A DNA stretch of 63,209 bases from a virus: positions 1 to 63,209 of the IMG/VR virus record IMGVR_UViG_3300009181_000078; one strand, given 5' to 3'. The notes under the pieces are model-generated. The model searched no databases. It worked only from the letters and a program-made list of their open reading frames with translations, and had not been told where the DNA came from. Positions 17,560 through 24,698 of this stretch are shown in pieces (position 1 is the stretch's first letter; the number at the start of each line of letters is the position of its first letter). The position numbers were made by a program, and so were the translations under genes.

Positions 17560-17577
17560 AGCTTTTGTTTTTTAAAA

Positions 17578-17763
17578 TTAATACTTTGCTCTACTTAACT
17601 TAGCAGTAGCACCTTTACCTGCACCGGTAATCTTTCCTTTAGAAGGAACACCACCTGTCATAGATAATGCTTTTGCTTTTAATGCATTCTTAATTGAAGG
17701 AGCAACCGGTCCTGAAGGCATTTGCATTCTTGAAGATGCCGGTAAGTTTGGAGTTGATTTCAT
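17578..17763 (-). CDS. Small basic Gly/Lys-rich protein, 61 aa
   Basis: Rich in Lys, Ala, Gly and Pro (MPSGPVAPSIKNALKAKAL...GKITGAGKGATAKLSRAKY) and strongly positively charged, like other small proteins of this cluster. It could bind nucleic acid or be a virion component; nothing decisive is visible. Confidence 0.5.
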   Translation of the reverse strand: MKSTPNLPASSRMQMPSGPVAPSIKNALKAKALSMTGGVPSKGKITGAGKGATAKLSRAKY

Positions 17764-17796
17764 CGTTTTGTTTTTTAAAATTATTGATTTATTTAT

Positions 17797-18021
17797 TTAA
17801 GGAGTTGTATCTAATGATTTCATATTCTGTCTACCTAAAGTATTCTTCAATCTTTGAAGACCTTGAGGCGTTGGAGTATTAGAAGTTGCACGTTGCTTAT
17901 TACGACCTAAAGAGTTTTTTAATCTCTCTCTACCCTCTTGCATTGCTCTTATTTTTTGAACTTGGTCGTTCTTGAAAGTAATTGCATCTAATTGCTCACT
18001 AAGTGTTTTATTATCTTCCAT
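17797..18021 (-). CDS. Hypothetical basic helical protein, 74 aa
   Basis: It contains an imperfect internal repeat: ERLKNSLGRNKQR and QRLKNTLGRQNMK, about 20 residues apart. The repeat and basic charge suggest nucleic-acid or capsid binding. It is the first gene of the leftward small-protein run, starting 49 bp from the divergent winged-helix gene. Confidence 0.6.
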   Translation of the reverse strand: MEDNKTLSEQLDAITFKNDQVQKIRAMQEGRERLKNSLGRNKQRATSNTPTPQGLQRLKNTLGRQNMKSLDTTP

Positions 18022-18070
18022 AATGTAAAATTATTAACTTTGCTCTACAAATGTAATAAAATTTAATCAA
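18022..18070. promoter_or_regulatory. Short divergent intergenic region with two promoter-like boxes
   Basis: The plus strand carries TAACTTTG (18036-18043), and the minus strand carries TACATTTG just beside it. Both fit the -7 consensus TAnnTTTG. Neither has a convincing -33 TTTG at 19-21 bp. The plus-strand gene start has an AATTTAATCAA leader. The region probably drives the small leftward genes and the regulator divergently. Confidence 0.4.
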
Positions 18071-18541
18071 ATGAAAATAGCACCAAGTAATTACTTAAAA
18101 TTTTGGCGGGTAATCAGGTATTATATGAAGGCAAAGCACGGTCTGAGCCAAGCAGACCTTGATACCATTCTGTTCCTTTACTCAGAAAGCTACTTTGGGA
18201 AAGAGAAATTTGACGAGTTTAACGAACTCGTAAGTTGGGAGGTAGGAAGATTTGAACGCCTACGAAAAGAAGGATGGATTGAGAAGTTTAGAACACGAAG
18301 CGGTACCGGCAGGGCACTATACCAACTATCCTACAAAGCCAATAACTTAGTGGTAGACATCTATAAAAAACTAAACGGGGAAGAAATCCCCGTTAGTCTA
18401 TCGTCTAACCCTCTATTTTTAAAAAATGTATCTTACAATGATAAGGTTTACCGAAATATGATTGTCAAGATGAATGCGTATCAGCGTGAGAATAAGTATC
18501 GAAGTCCTACACCACAACCACCACGTCACGCTCCTGAATAA
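18071..18541 (+). CDS. Winged helix-turn-helix DNA-binding protein, putative regulator
   Basis: 156 aa. Residues about 20-115 resemble a MarR-type winged helix: LSQADLDTILFLYSES, then a recognition-helix region ending LRKEGWIEKF and a wing TRSGTGRALYQLSYKA. It is the only rightward gene within the left leftward block and overlaps the 3' end of groES by 35 bp, so its transcript is antisense to the chaperonin operon. It may control the divergent promoter at 18022-18070 or the late genes. Confidence 0.7.
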   Translation: MKIAPSNYLKFWRVIRYYMKAKHGLSQADLDTILFLYSESYFGKEKFDEFNELVSWEVGRFERLRKEGWIEKFRTRSGTGRALYQLSYKANNLVVDIYKKLNGEEIPVSLSSNPLFLKNVSYNDKVYRNMIVKMNAYQRENKYRSPTPQPPRHAPE

Positions 18542-18764
18542 TGGTATATTGCATATCATCAATCAGCATTGTAAAGCTGTGTGCTTTGTCATAGTATAAC
18601 TCATCCCCTTCCTGAATGGCGTCAACGTCAGTGCCGGGTGCTATCACCATACCACGCTTATAGCGTAGTTGATTGGTATCCTCCCCTGACAATATCAATC
18701 CTGACTCTGTCTTGACATTTTCTTGAATGTCTTTAACCACTAAATATTTCCCTATTGGTTTCAT
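18507..18764 (-). CDS. groES: Phage GroES co-chaperonin
   Basis: 85 aa, slightly shorter than bacterial GroES (about 97). It contains the family pattern: the start KPIGKYLVVKDI, a mobile-loop region with a hydrophobic tripeptide-like segment (ESGLILSG), RGMVIAPG, then a GDELYYDK segment and a terminal strand ending RDVVVVV. It should cap the GroEL encoded in the same leftward operon. Its 3' end overlaps the convergent winged-helix gene. Confidence 0.82.
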   Translation of the reverse strand: MKPIGKYLVVKDIQENVKTESGLILSGEDTNQLRYKRGMVIAPGTDVDAIQEGDELYYDKAHSFTMLIDDMQYTIIQERDVVVVV

Positions 18765-18774
18765 TTGTTTTGTT

Positions 18775-19293
18775 TTATTGCCAATGATTATTGTCCATCT
18801 CCCACCAAAAAGTTAAGTCCTCAGTATTGTTGTCATAATACTCACCTACATAATTTGATTTATAAGCAGACTCAATATTCTCAAACATTGCCACAGTGTA
18901 AATATCGACAATATTTTTTTCTTTTAAATACTTGTCTAAAAAAGTATAGTTACCACCCTTAATAACCCCGGCTTCAACCAATAATACCCTTTTGTTATGT
19001 AATTTATGCCCATAAATAGCCATAATACTATCAAGTTCACTCAGGTATTTATCATCCCAATGCTCGTCAGGATAGGGTACATCTACCCCAAATCCATCAC
19101 AAATCTCGCCATTATAACTTAAAGAATGCCTTAAAGTCTGACCAATAATGGATGAATAGTCTATAGATACAGTTACAATAACCGTATTGTCAGCATTAAA
19201 ACCATCTATAATTAACTCAGAAGCTATCTTGTCTATCAAGAACTGCTCGTCATTTAACGATACGTGTAGTATTTTTCTATTGTTGTTGCTCAT
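18775..19293 (-). CDS. Phosphoribosyltransferase-like protein
   Basis: 172 aa. The segment KRVLLVEAGVIKGGNYTFL (101-119) matches the layout of the PRPP-binding loop of type I phosphoribosyltransferases (hydrophobic strand, two acidic or replaced residues, then G-G/T). However, the usual DD pair is reduced to one Glu, so it may be inactive or altered. It lies between groES and groEL and overlaps groEL by 17 bp. A link between nucleotide metabolism and the chaperonin is not obvious. Confidence 0.5.
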   Translation of the reverse strand: MSNNNRKILHVSLNDEQFLIDKIASELIIDGFNADNTVIVTVSIDYSSIIGQTLRHSLSYNGEICDGFGVDVPYPDEHWDDKYLSELDSIMAIYGHKLHNKRVLLVEAGVIKGGNYTFLDKYLKEKNIVDIYTVAMFENIESAYKSNYVGEYYDNNTEDLTFWWEMDNNHWQ

Positions 19294-20893
19294 AGGTACG
19301 TGCTATTGTTATGATTGCATTAGTGCTTAAAATAGTTACCGCTACACTGACAGCATTCTGAAGTGCTGACCTTGTAACTTTCAATGGGTCAATAACACCC
19401 ATCTCAATCAAGTCACCCATCTCGCCTGTTTTCAGATTATATCCGTGACCAACAGGAGTGCCTTCTTTATACACATCACTTGGTTTCAATCCTGCGTTAG
19501 CCAAGATTTGTTGGAACGGAGCCATCAATGCATTGCGAACAATACTTAATGCAGCATTATACTCTACACTTTTGGTTTCTTCTCCCAACTCAGCACTCTC
19601 ATCAAGTAATGCTTTGCCGGCACCCGGTAAAATTCCTTCCTCAAGTGCGGAACGAACTGCACAAACTGCATCATCAACTCTATCATACAACTCTTTTTGC
19701 TCAAGGTCAGTCTGACCACCTACGAATATTACACCTATGCCACCCGTAAGTGATGCAATACGCTCTAACAAAAAGTCTTTGTCACCTTTCTTAGTCGCTT
19801 CTTTATGTGCGTCCCACAACTGCTTCACTCTTTCCTCAACCAACTTCTCATCAGCCTTAGCCGCACTGCGAATAATGACTGTCTTGTCCTTGCTAACAAT
19901 AACTTTACCTGCGTGACCCAAGTCACCATAGTTGATATGGCTTAAGTCGTCACCTGTCTTCTCGCTATAGTATGTTGCTCCTACACTAATTGCAATGTCT
20001 TGCATTAACTCGTGCTGTTTGTAGCCAAAGTTTGGCGGAGGCACAGCTACCACTTTAAGGTTCCCCTTAACTGAGTTTGCTGCAAGTGTATTTACCACGT
20101 TAGTGTTGCACGGAGAAATAATCAACAGCTTCTTTCCTTCGGAAATGATTGGTTTCAACACGTTCTCAATTTGCAAAATGTTTGCTATCTCAATATCACA
20201 CACCAAAACCATAGTGTCTTCAAAGACACACTCATCTTTCTTTTGGTCGTTTATAAACATTGAACTCAAATATCCTCTGTCAAATTTTAAACCCTTAGTT
20301 GTCTCTGCATAAGTCTCTGATGTTTGGCTACGCTCAACCGTCACAATACCTGTCTTACCCACATCTTTATAAACTTCTGCAATAATTCGTCCTATCTCTC
20401 TGTCATTGTTAGCTGATAGTGCAGCCACGTCCAATAACATTGCACTGCTGACTTTCTTTGCCTTACGTCTTAACTTATCCACCACCTTATTGCTTATATC
20501 CACCATATGTCTCAGCACTTCAGTCCTGTTCATATCCTCTTTTATATGCTCAAGTCCTCCAAGTACTAATCCTTCTGTCAAAACAATAGCCGTAGTCGTA
20601 CCATCACCTGCAGCGGTAGCTGTTTTGTCTGCCGCCTCTTTCATCATCTTAACCGCAAGGTTCTCCGATGGGTCAATAAGGTCAATCGACTTAGCAACTG
20701 TTACACCATCCTTAGTAACTGTGATGCCGTGCGTGTGATGTGGACTCTCAATGAGTACCGTGTTACCACTTGGTCCGAGCGTTGACTTAACAGCCTTTGA
20801 CATCTTGATGACACCACTGATAAGTTTCTTTCTTCCTTCACTTCCAAACTGCAAATCCTTGGGTGAGTACCCAATTCCTGATGTTTCTACCAT
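19277..20893 (-). CDS. groEL: Phage GroEL chaperonin
   Basis: 538 aa from the ATG at 20893, which carries the AATCAA leader. The TTG at 20923 only extends the frame across the promoter box. ATPase features are intact: GPSGNTV (40-46), TKDGVTVAKSI (60-70), AGDGTTTAIV (95-104) and YDRVDDAVCAVRSALEEG near the C-terminal equatorial domain. The Gly-Gly-Met tail of bacterial GroEL is absent (it ends ARTYEQQQ). It probably folds the phage's own capsid or tail proteins together with GroES. A 16-bp palindrome lies inside the gene (20214-20229). Confidence 0.95.
   Translation of the reverse strand: MVETSGIGYSPKDLQFGSEGRKKLISGVIKMSKAVKSTLGPSGNTVLIESPHHTHGITVTKDGVTVAKSIDLIDPSENLAVKMMKEAADKTATAAGDGTTTAIVLTEGLVLGGLEHIKEDMNRTEVLRHMVDISNKVVDKLRRKAKKVSSAMLLDVAALSANNDREIGRIIAEVYKDVGKTGIVTVERSQTSETYAETTKGLKFDRGYLSSMFINDQKKDECVFEDTMVLVCDIEIANILQIENVLKPIISEGKKLLIISPCNTNVVNTLAANSVKGNLKVVAVPPPNFGYKQHELMQDIAISVGATYYSEKTGDDLSHINYGDLGHAGKVIVSKDKTVIIRSAAKADEKLVEERVKQLWDAHKEATKKGDKDFLLERIASLTGGIGVIFVGGQTDLEQKELYDRVDDAVCAVRSALEEGILPGAGKALLDESAELGEETKSVEYNAALSIVRNALMAPFQQILANAGLKPSDVYKEGTPVGHGYNLKTGEMGDLIEMGVIDPLKVTRSALQNAVSVAVTILSTNAIITIARTYEQQQ
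20214..20229. repeat. 16-bp palindrome, copy 2 (inside groEL)
   Basis: GTGTCTTCAAAGACAC on the plus strand; in groEL it encodes CVFEDT. Confidence 0.85.
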
Positions 20894-20920
20894 TTGATTA
20901 TAATTTAATTTACTATTGTA

Positions 20921-20928
20921 CAAATATA
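20921..20928 (-). promoter_or_regulatory. Promoter -7 box of the groEL operon
   Basis: The minus strand reads TATATTTG 27 bases before the groEL ATG, an exact TAnnTTTG match. The -33 region is poor (GTGGT rather than TTTG), so additional activation is possible. Confidence 0.55.
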
Positions 20929-21011
20929 GTCAACCTATGGTATATTAACCACTATTTTAGAAAAATAATTATCCCATAATATAGATTGCACCCGTTAGGG
21001 TGATAGGTCTA

Positions 21012-21058
21012 TGTCGGTTTTTATAGGATAAATGTCGGTTTATGACAGCTTTGTGTCG
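21012..21058. repeat. Three TGTCG repeats at exact 21-bp spacing
   Basis: TGTCG starts at 21012, 21033 and 21054. A 21-bp period is two helical turns, so a protein binding these would sit on one face of the DNA. They are upstream of groEL and facing the CGACAT module, of which TGTCG is the reverse complement core. Confidence 0.65.
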
Positions 21059-21210
21059 AATTTAAAAGAAACGACATTAGCTTAAATGTAATGTGGTAAA
21101 GGGTTTTCTAATTTTACAACACATCCGTGTCGTAAATGCAGGAAATATTCCCCTACTTCTTTATATATATTCCCTCCTTTTATATATTTTTTTCCCATAA
21201 GAATTACTCT

Positions 21211-21300
21211 TTAAAATCGACATTTTCGACATTAAAAGAATAAAGTATTAATTACTAATTAGTTATAAAAATAAAATCGACATAAAAACGACATAAAACA
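21211..21300. promoter_or_regulatory. CGACAT repeat module, copy A (origin or operator candidate)
   Basis: CGACAT begins at 21218 and 21227 (9-bp spacing), then at 21278 and 21289 (11-bp spacing), with an AT-rich segment between. Upstream lies a pyrimidine-rich tract (TTCCCCTACTTC, then TATATA). The same order and spacings recur at 30941-31007. Possible roles are a replication origin with iterons, or operators of a phage regulator. Confidence 0.65.
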
Positions 21301-21308
21301 ATGATATA

Positions 21309-21326
21309 AATGTCAATCTTGACATT
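21309..21326. promoter_or_regulatory. Perfect 8-bp inverted repeat, operator-like
   Basis: AATGTCAA and TTGACATT are separated by TC. It belongs to the same repeat cluster as the CGACAT motifs (TGTC/GACA core) and is suitable for a dimeric regulator. Confidence 0.45.
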
Positions 21327-21330
21327 ACAA

Positions 21331-21363
21331 GACAAAAAGAAACCCAATACGTTAATATTGGGT
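21331..21363 (-). terminator. Rho-independent terminator after the 76-aa gene
   Basis: An 8-bp stem (ACCCAATA with TATTGGGT, loop of six) is followed on the minus strand by TTCTTTTTGT. It ends the leftward transcript of the 76-aa gene and separates it from the groEL control region. Confidence 0.7.
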
Positions 21364-21383
21364 CTCACTAATTGGGTAATAAT

Positions 21384-21614
21384 TTATCCCATCTCAGGAC
21401 CTTCCATCATCTCAGAACGGATGTTACCCAAATAAACAGCCTCAGCCATACGACTAATCTTCTCTGCATTGTGAATAGACTTCTTAATCTCTGCAGCCTT
21501 TTGGATTCCTGTCATACTGTTAGGACGATTGTTGATTAACATACCATCTTCAATAGTTAAACCCGGACCGGCTTTCTTTTGCTGATAGATACTGTCTTGT
21601 AATCTAAGTTTCAT
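21384..21614 (-). CDS. Hypothetical protein, 76 aa, leftward gene in control region
   Basis: A small soluble protein (MKLRLQDSIYQQKK...GPEMG) isolated between two noncoding segments and followed by its own terminator. Independent transcription at the divergence point suggests an early regulatory or host-takeover role. No DNA-binding motif is clear. Confidence 0.65.
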   Translation of the reverse strand: MKLRLQDSIYQQKKAGPGLTIEDGMLINNRPNSMTGIQKAAEIKKSIHNAEKISRMAEAVYLGNIRSEMMEGPEMG

Positions 21615-21785
21615 AATAATTTTTTTTGAAGTTTGAAATATTTCATAGTAAAGATAATAAATTTTTTAGATAGTAGTAGTGTTTGGGCTATAGGGGGTTT
21701 TACGTGAGCGACCCGTCAGCCGAAAACGACTTTTTTTTTGGTGGTGGGGGTGCTGTTTCCTTTGCCCCGTGTGTAATTTTTGCCG

Positions 21786-21890
21786 TTTTCCTACAGCCAC
21801 TGCCTGCCTGCCTGCCTGCCACTGCCTGCCTGCCTGCCTATGCCGGCACACGTTTGCCGTTCCCTGCCTGCCTTCCCCTGCCATTGCCTG
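21786..21890. repeat. TGCC tetranucleotide repeat tract
   Basis: Two runs of tandem CTGC/TGCC units separated by CA, then further interrupted copies to about 21890. It is markedly more GC-rich than the surrounding genome. Tandem tetranucleotides are prone to slippage, so its length may vary between genomes. Confidence 0.75.
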
Positions 21891-21917
21891 CATCCCTTTG
21901 CTGTATTGCGTTTCATA

Positions 21918-21933
21918 GTGTCTTTAAAGACAC
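21918..21933. repeat. 16-bp palindrome, copy 3 (control region)
   Basis: GTGTCTTTAAAGACAC, the only fully symmetric copy, between the TGCC tract and the rightward promoter. Confidence 0.85.
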
Positions 21934-22065
21934 AAAGCACTAAGAATGAGGGCTTAGCCCCTGCCTTGTTCATCCTTAGTACAAACATTGTACATAAATA
22001 TCGAAGCCTCAAGCCCTTTATTCATAGGGGTTTGAGTATAAACAATAAAAAAAAACAATTATTTT

Positions 22066-22096
22066 TTTGGTGGAATAAAGAATTAAACTATATTTG
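22066..22096 (+). promoter_or_regulatory. Consensus Bacteroidota promoter of the early rightward operon
   Basis: TTTG at 22066-22069, a 19-bp spacer, and TATATTTG at 22089-22096: a full match to TTTG-N19/20-TAnnTTTG. It lies about 40 bp before the first rightward gene, giving a leader of about 30 bases. Confidence 0.85.
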
Positions 22097-22135
22097 TGAA
22101 AGAATTAATCAATTAATCATCAAAATTTAAACACA

Positions 22136-22771
22136 ATGAGTCAATTACTATCAATCGAAACGGCTTTCCTAAGCCTCCCACAAGTCAAGCAGGGCTTGAA
22201 TTTGAGCGAAATTAGGAGCGTACAACGTACTATCACCAATGCCAAAAAGAAAAAATTCGAGCAAACGATTGCCTTGAGTAAGTTAGTTACCACGGCTGTA
22301 GATTGGTTTCAATCTGAGGAAGGGCAAAGGGTTTGCAACGATGAGGGTATCAGTTGGAGCAATGAGGAGATTGGACAGAAAGTTTTTGGATGGCAAAAAA
22401 GTTTTTTCTACAAAGTAGTGAAAGCAGGTCGACTACAGCCGGAGGTTATCGAGTCATTCAACACAAAGTGCAATGAGGTTGAGGCATCAGGGGATGAGCC
22501 AAATAGAAGCCTTGAGGGTTTATTAAAATTTGCAAAGCAAGTTGAAGCCGGTGGAAACACTGAAAGCGAAGGTGGAGAAGGCGAAAGCGAAAGTGAAAGT
22601 GAGCCACAAGTTGAAACACGTGTTGAAACCATTCTAACATTCACTTACAAGAGCGAAGGCGGAAACGTTTCAGTGCGTATCGATGCAAACGGCTTAGTTA
22701 AAACCACTAACAGCGATGAGCAAATAGCGGAGGCAATAAGCGTATTGAAATTCAGTTTACAAAACAGATAA
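22136..22771 (+). CDS. First early protein, 211 aa, possible DNA-binding protein
   Basis: The N-terminal part has a helix-turn-helix-like stretch (WSNEEIGQKVFGWQKSFFYKVVKAG, about 82-106), reminiscent of ParB- or transposase-type HTHs. A low-complexity acidic linker (GGEGESESESEP) follows, then a small beta domain (ETILTFTYKSEGGNVSVRID). As the first gene behind the strongest promoter it may be an early regulator. No firm family assignment. Confidence 0.65.
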   Translation: MSQLLSIETAFLSLPQVKQGLNLSEIRSVQRTITNAKKKKFEQTIALSKLVTTAVDWFQSEEGQRVCNDEGISWSNEEIGQKVFGWQKSFFYKVVKAGRLQPEVIESFNTKCNEVEASGDEPNRSLEGLLKFAKQVEAGGNTESEGGEGESESESEPQVETRVETILTFTYKSEGGNVSVRIDANGLVKTTNSDEQIAEAISVLKFSLQNR

Positions 22772-22795
22772 TTTAACCACCTAAAAACTACTACA

Positions 22796-23674
22796 ATGAA
22801 CGGAATCATTTACACAACAACAGGAGAAAGTCGCAGGGGTCAAGTGGCAAGTTACCACGGGAAACCTTCGCCATTGTTTTTGAACAAGAGCAAACACGCT
22901 GTAGACATTGCAGGGCTTAAACCGGCACAACAGCGTACGGCAATCAAGTTTGAGAGCGGTGAGTATGAGTCGAAATTCACTATTGGCTTTGAGGTTGAGA
23001 AAAACCAATTAAGCCGTAATGCGGTGCGTGAGTATGAATTATTTTGTGGGTTTGAGCGTGATGGGTCGTGCGGATACGAAGCGGTTACCCACGTGCTCCC
23101 TTTGTTGCCTGCAGGCGGATGGCGTACAAAAGTTTACGATATGATGCACAAAGCCGAAAAGATTATCGATGATAGGTTTAGCCCTTCGGATAGAAGGTGT
23201 GGCGGTCATATTACGATTGCGTGTGAGGGGATGAGTGGTGATGCCTTGAGAGATGCCATTCGTAAAAATTGCGGTATCGTCCTTGCTTTATTCAAAAAGC
23301 GTGTTACTAACAGCTACTGCCAATATAACAGCAGGATGCAAGATTCAAGTGAGTGTAGCAATTGGCATCACAAGTACCAATTAGCCCTTGTAAAGGGTGG
23401 ATGCCTTGAGTTTAGAGTGCCGTCTCGCTTTCAGTCAGTTAAGCAAATGATGAGGAGATATGAGTTGATGTATGAGATTGTTAACTACAGCGTGGGTACG
23501 CCTAATGCCTCACACGATGGCTTACTTAAGAAAATCAAGCCTATCATTGTTTCAATGTACAATGGCAACGAGGATGATGCCAACGAGGTGTTGAGGTTAT
23601 CAAAGTTATTCAGAGCGTACATTCTGAAAGGTGAGGTGCACACTGACATTGCACAATACGTGCGAAACTATTAA
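22796..23674 (+). CDS. Amidoligase (ATP-dependent COOH-NH2 ligase, Amidoligase_2 type)
   Basis: 292 aa. Motifs of the glutamine-synthetase-like amidoligase family are in order: FTIGFEVEKN (61-70, GxExE), FERDGSCGYEAVTHVLPL (86-104), CGGHITI (135-141) and CLEFRVPS (203-210). These residues bind Mg-ATP and the acyl phosphate intermediate. The family forms amide bonds between amino acids, peptides or proteins. In phages it is known to occur with GAT-II and GGCT (AIG2) domains, and both occur here in one fusion at 25624-26742. The substrate is unknown. A palindrome and hammerhead ribozyme follow the stop codon. Confidence 0.8.
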   Translation: MNGIIYTTTGESRRGQVASYHGKPSPLFLNKSKHAVDIAGLKPAQQRTAIKFESGEYESKFTIGFEVEKNQLSRNAVREYELFCGFERDGSCGYEAVTHVLPLLPAGGWRTKVYDMMHKAEKIIDDRFSPSDRRCGGHITIACEGMSGDALRDAIRKNCGIVLALFKKRVTNSYCQYNSRMQDSSECSNWHHKYQLALVKGGCLEFRVPSRFQSVKQMMRRYELMYEIVNYSVGTPNASHDGLLKKIKPIIVSMYNGNEDDANEVLRLSKLFRAYILKGEVHTDIAQYVRNY

Positions 23675-23686
23675 TCACGAGAGGGA

Positions 23687-23702
23687 GTGTCTTCAAAGAC
23701 AC
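23687..23702. repeat. 16-bp palindrome, copy 4 (before ribozyme 1)
   Basis: GTGTCTTCAAAGACAC, 13 bases after the amidoligase stop and 5 bases before the first hammerhead. Flanks GGGA and TTCC extend the stem by four pairs including one wobble. Confidence 0.9.
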
Positions 23703-23706
23703 TTCC

Positions 23707-23757
23707 GCTGTCGGGGGATGATTATCCTCCCTGATGAGTTCTAAAGAACGAAACAGC
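23707..23757 (+). ncRNA. Type III hammerhead ribozyme 1
   Basis: Stem III GCTGT (23707-23711) pairs with ACAGC (23753-23757). The cleavage triplet GTC ends at 23712. Stem I GGGGGAT/ATCCTCC is closed by GATT. The core is CTGATGA (23731-23737), stem II GTTC-TAAA-GAAC, then GAAA (23750-23753). All catalytic-core bases are present and stem III is the open helix. It lies between the amidoligase gene and the 62-aa gene, 5 bases after a 16-bp palindrome. Confidence 0.9.
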
Positions 23758-23767
23758 ATTTTAAACC

Positions 23768-23785
23768 GGAGGTTTGAAACCCTCC
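23768..23785 (+). promoter_or_regulatory. Leader hairpin after ribozyme 1
   Basis: GGAGG and CCTCC flank TTTGAAAC. It sits between the ribozyme and the AATCAAATG start of the 62-aa gene. The surrounding TTTTAAACCG...TTTAAAT text is repeated after ribozyme 2. Confidence 0.55.
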
Positions 23786-23801
23786 TTTAAATTTTAATCA
23801 A

Positions 23802-23990
23802 ATGGAATCAGTAAACCACAACGGAATGACATTTCCCAACGAGCAAGCCTTACACGAGTGGCGTCTTATTTTTGAGTTCGACTACTTTATGGAGCAAGCG
23901 GAACAAGTTAATTGTGACTTGTACCTAAAGGAGCAAAAGTTAATTGCTCATAAACTACGTAAACAATTTTTTAACCTCAATCAAATCTAA
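23802..23990 (+). CDS. Hypothetical protein, 62 aa
   Basis: A small helical protein with aromatic and acidic residues (WRLIFEFDYFMEQAEQ). The start follows TTTTAATCAAATG. It is first gene downstream of ribozyme 1, so its mRNA would begin with the cleaved ribozyme fragment. No family recognised. Confidence 0.65.
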   Translation: MESVNHNGMTFPNEQALHEWRLIFEFDYFMEQAEQVNCDLYLKEQKLIAHKLRKQFFNLNQI

Positions 23991-23994
23991 TCAA

Positions 23995-24099
23995 ATGGGA
24001 CAAACAATTTCAATTGCTGAGGCAATCATTATTAGCGTGATAACCATATTGTTATACGCTTTTGTTAAATCTTTAATTCAACATTTTAAATCTAACTAA
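23995..24099 (+). CDS. Single-pass membrane peptide, 34 aa
   Basis: The ATG at 23995 is preceded by AATCTAATCAA. Residues 7-27 are a transmembrane helix (IAEAIIISVITILLYAFV) followed by a short basic/polar tail. Small early membrane peptides of phages often alter host membranes or exclude other phages; here this is only an inference from shape. Confidence 0.6.
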   Translation: MGQTISIAEAIIISVITILLYAFVKSLIQHFKSN

Positions 24100-24101
24100 C
24101 T

Positions 24102-24671
24102 ATGAGACAAATTACAAGAGACATTGTGAACGCTTTTCAGGAGATGCGTTCATTACGAATTGACAACAGCCGTACAGATGGGCAAGGCATATGGTTATTC
24201 GACAATAAAATTGTCGAGGTTAGGGAAGATGGAGTATGGATAACCAATGCAGGGTGGAAAAGTAAAACCACAAAGGAGAGACTCAATGGGTTGAGCGGGG
24301 TGCATATCCAACAAGTCAGGGGCAATTGGTTCCTCAATGGCAGGGAGTGGGATGGTAGATGGGTCAACGTGGATGCGTGGAATGGTGGTGCTGAGTCAGT
24401 CCCTGAGGAGAGTGTGCAGGAGCCTGAGTTTGACTTAACGAGTCAATGGATGACAGCCGGATACAGTAAGCCGGTGTATGCGGTGTTTCATTCGTTAACA
24501 GTGGCGAGTCTTGAGCCGGTTGAGGCAATGCTAAACGGGGAAGGGATACCAACAAGAAGAACGGAGTCGGATACCGATGGTGTGTATCGACCTAACTATT
24601 TCTTAGTAGTGCGTCCGGAGGATGTAGATAAGACTGCGAGAATTTTATCTGAGATGTATCTTCTTGCATAG
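24102..24671 (+). CDS. Two-domain protein with C-terminal DUF2007-like domain
   Basis: 189 aa. The N-terminal half (about 1-90) is Trp/Gly-rich and beta-like, unlike anything I can name. The C-terminal 65 residues (KPVYAVFHSLTVASLEPVEAMLNGEGIPTRR...NYFLVVRPEDVDKTARIL) follow the DUF2007 pattern, a small ACT-like beta-alpha fold thought to bind ligands or other proteins. A palindrome, a UUCG hairpin and ribozyme 2 follow the stop. Confidence 0.65.
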   Translation: MRQITRDIVNAFQEMRSLRIDNSRTDGQGIWLFDNKIVEVREDGVWITNAGWKSKTTKERLNGLSGVHIQQVRGNWFLNGREWDGRWVNVDAWNGGAESVPEESVQEPEFDLTSQWMTAGYSKPVYAVFHSLTVASLEPVEAMLNGEGIPTRRTESDTDGVYRPNYFLVVRPEDVDKTARILSEMYLLA

Positions 24672-24680
24672 TAAGTGGCG

Positions 24681-24696
24681 GTGTCTTCAAAGACAC
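24681..24696. repeat. 16-bp palindrome, copy 5 (before ribozyme 2)
   Basis: GTGTCTTCAAAGACAC, 10 bases after the stop of the 189-aa gene, followed by a UUCG hairpin and the second hammerhead. Confidence 0.9.
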
Positions 24697-24698
24697 AA

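Larger units (their letters stand above)
21615..22065. other. Noncoding control region with GC-rich tract and hairpins
   Basis: No convincing gene here; the open frames on both strands are low-complexity by-products of the TGCC tract. Contents from left to right are: an AT-rich leader of the 76-aa gene, a GC-rich block including the TGCC repeats (21786-21890), a 16-bp palindrome (21918-21933), a GGGCTTAGCCC hairpin (about 21954), an inverted repeat GTACAA-ACA-TTGTAC (about 21980), and a CTCAAGCCC/GGGGTTTGAG stem (about 22000-22034) before the rightward promoter. Confidence 0.6.

Noticed and set aside
19790-19860. CTGATGAG followed by GAAA on the minus strand inside groEL (hammerhead-like)
   Set aside because: No pairing for stem II, and no stem I or III with a cleavage triplet. 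The sequence is explained by the conserved coding of GroEL.
20894-20923. groEL start at the TTG 30 bases upstream
   Set aside because: It would place the coding region over the TATATTTG promoter box. The ATG at 20893 has the genome's typical leader and begins the GroEL homology.
21666-22130. Several open frames of 68-116 codons on both strands across the TGCC tract
   Set aside because: They consist of low-complexity Cys/Leu/Pro or Arg/Gln/Gly repeats produced by the tandem TGCC sequence, lack the AATCAAAT leader, and overlap the promoter and hairpins.
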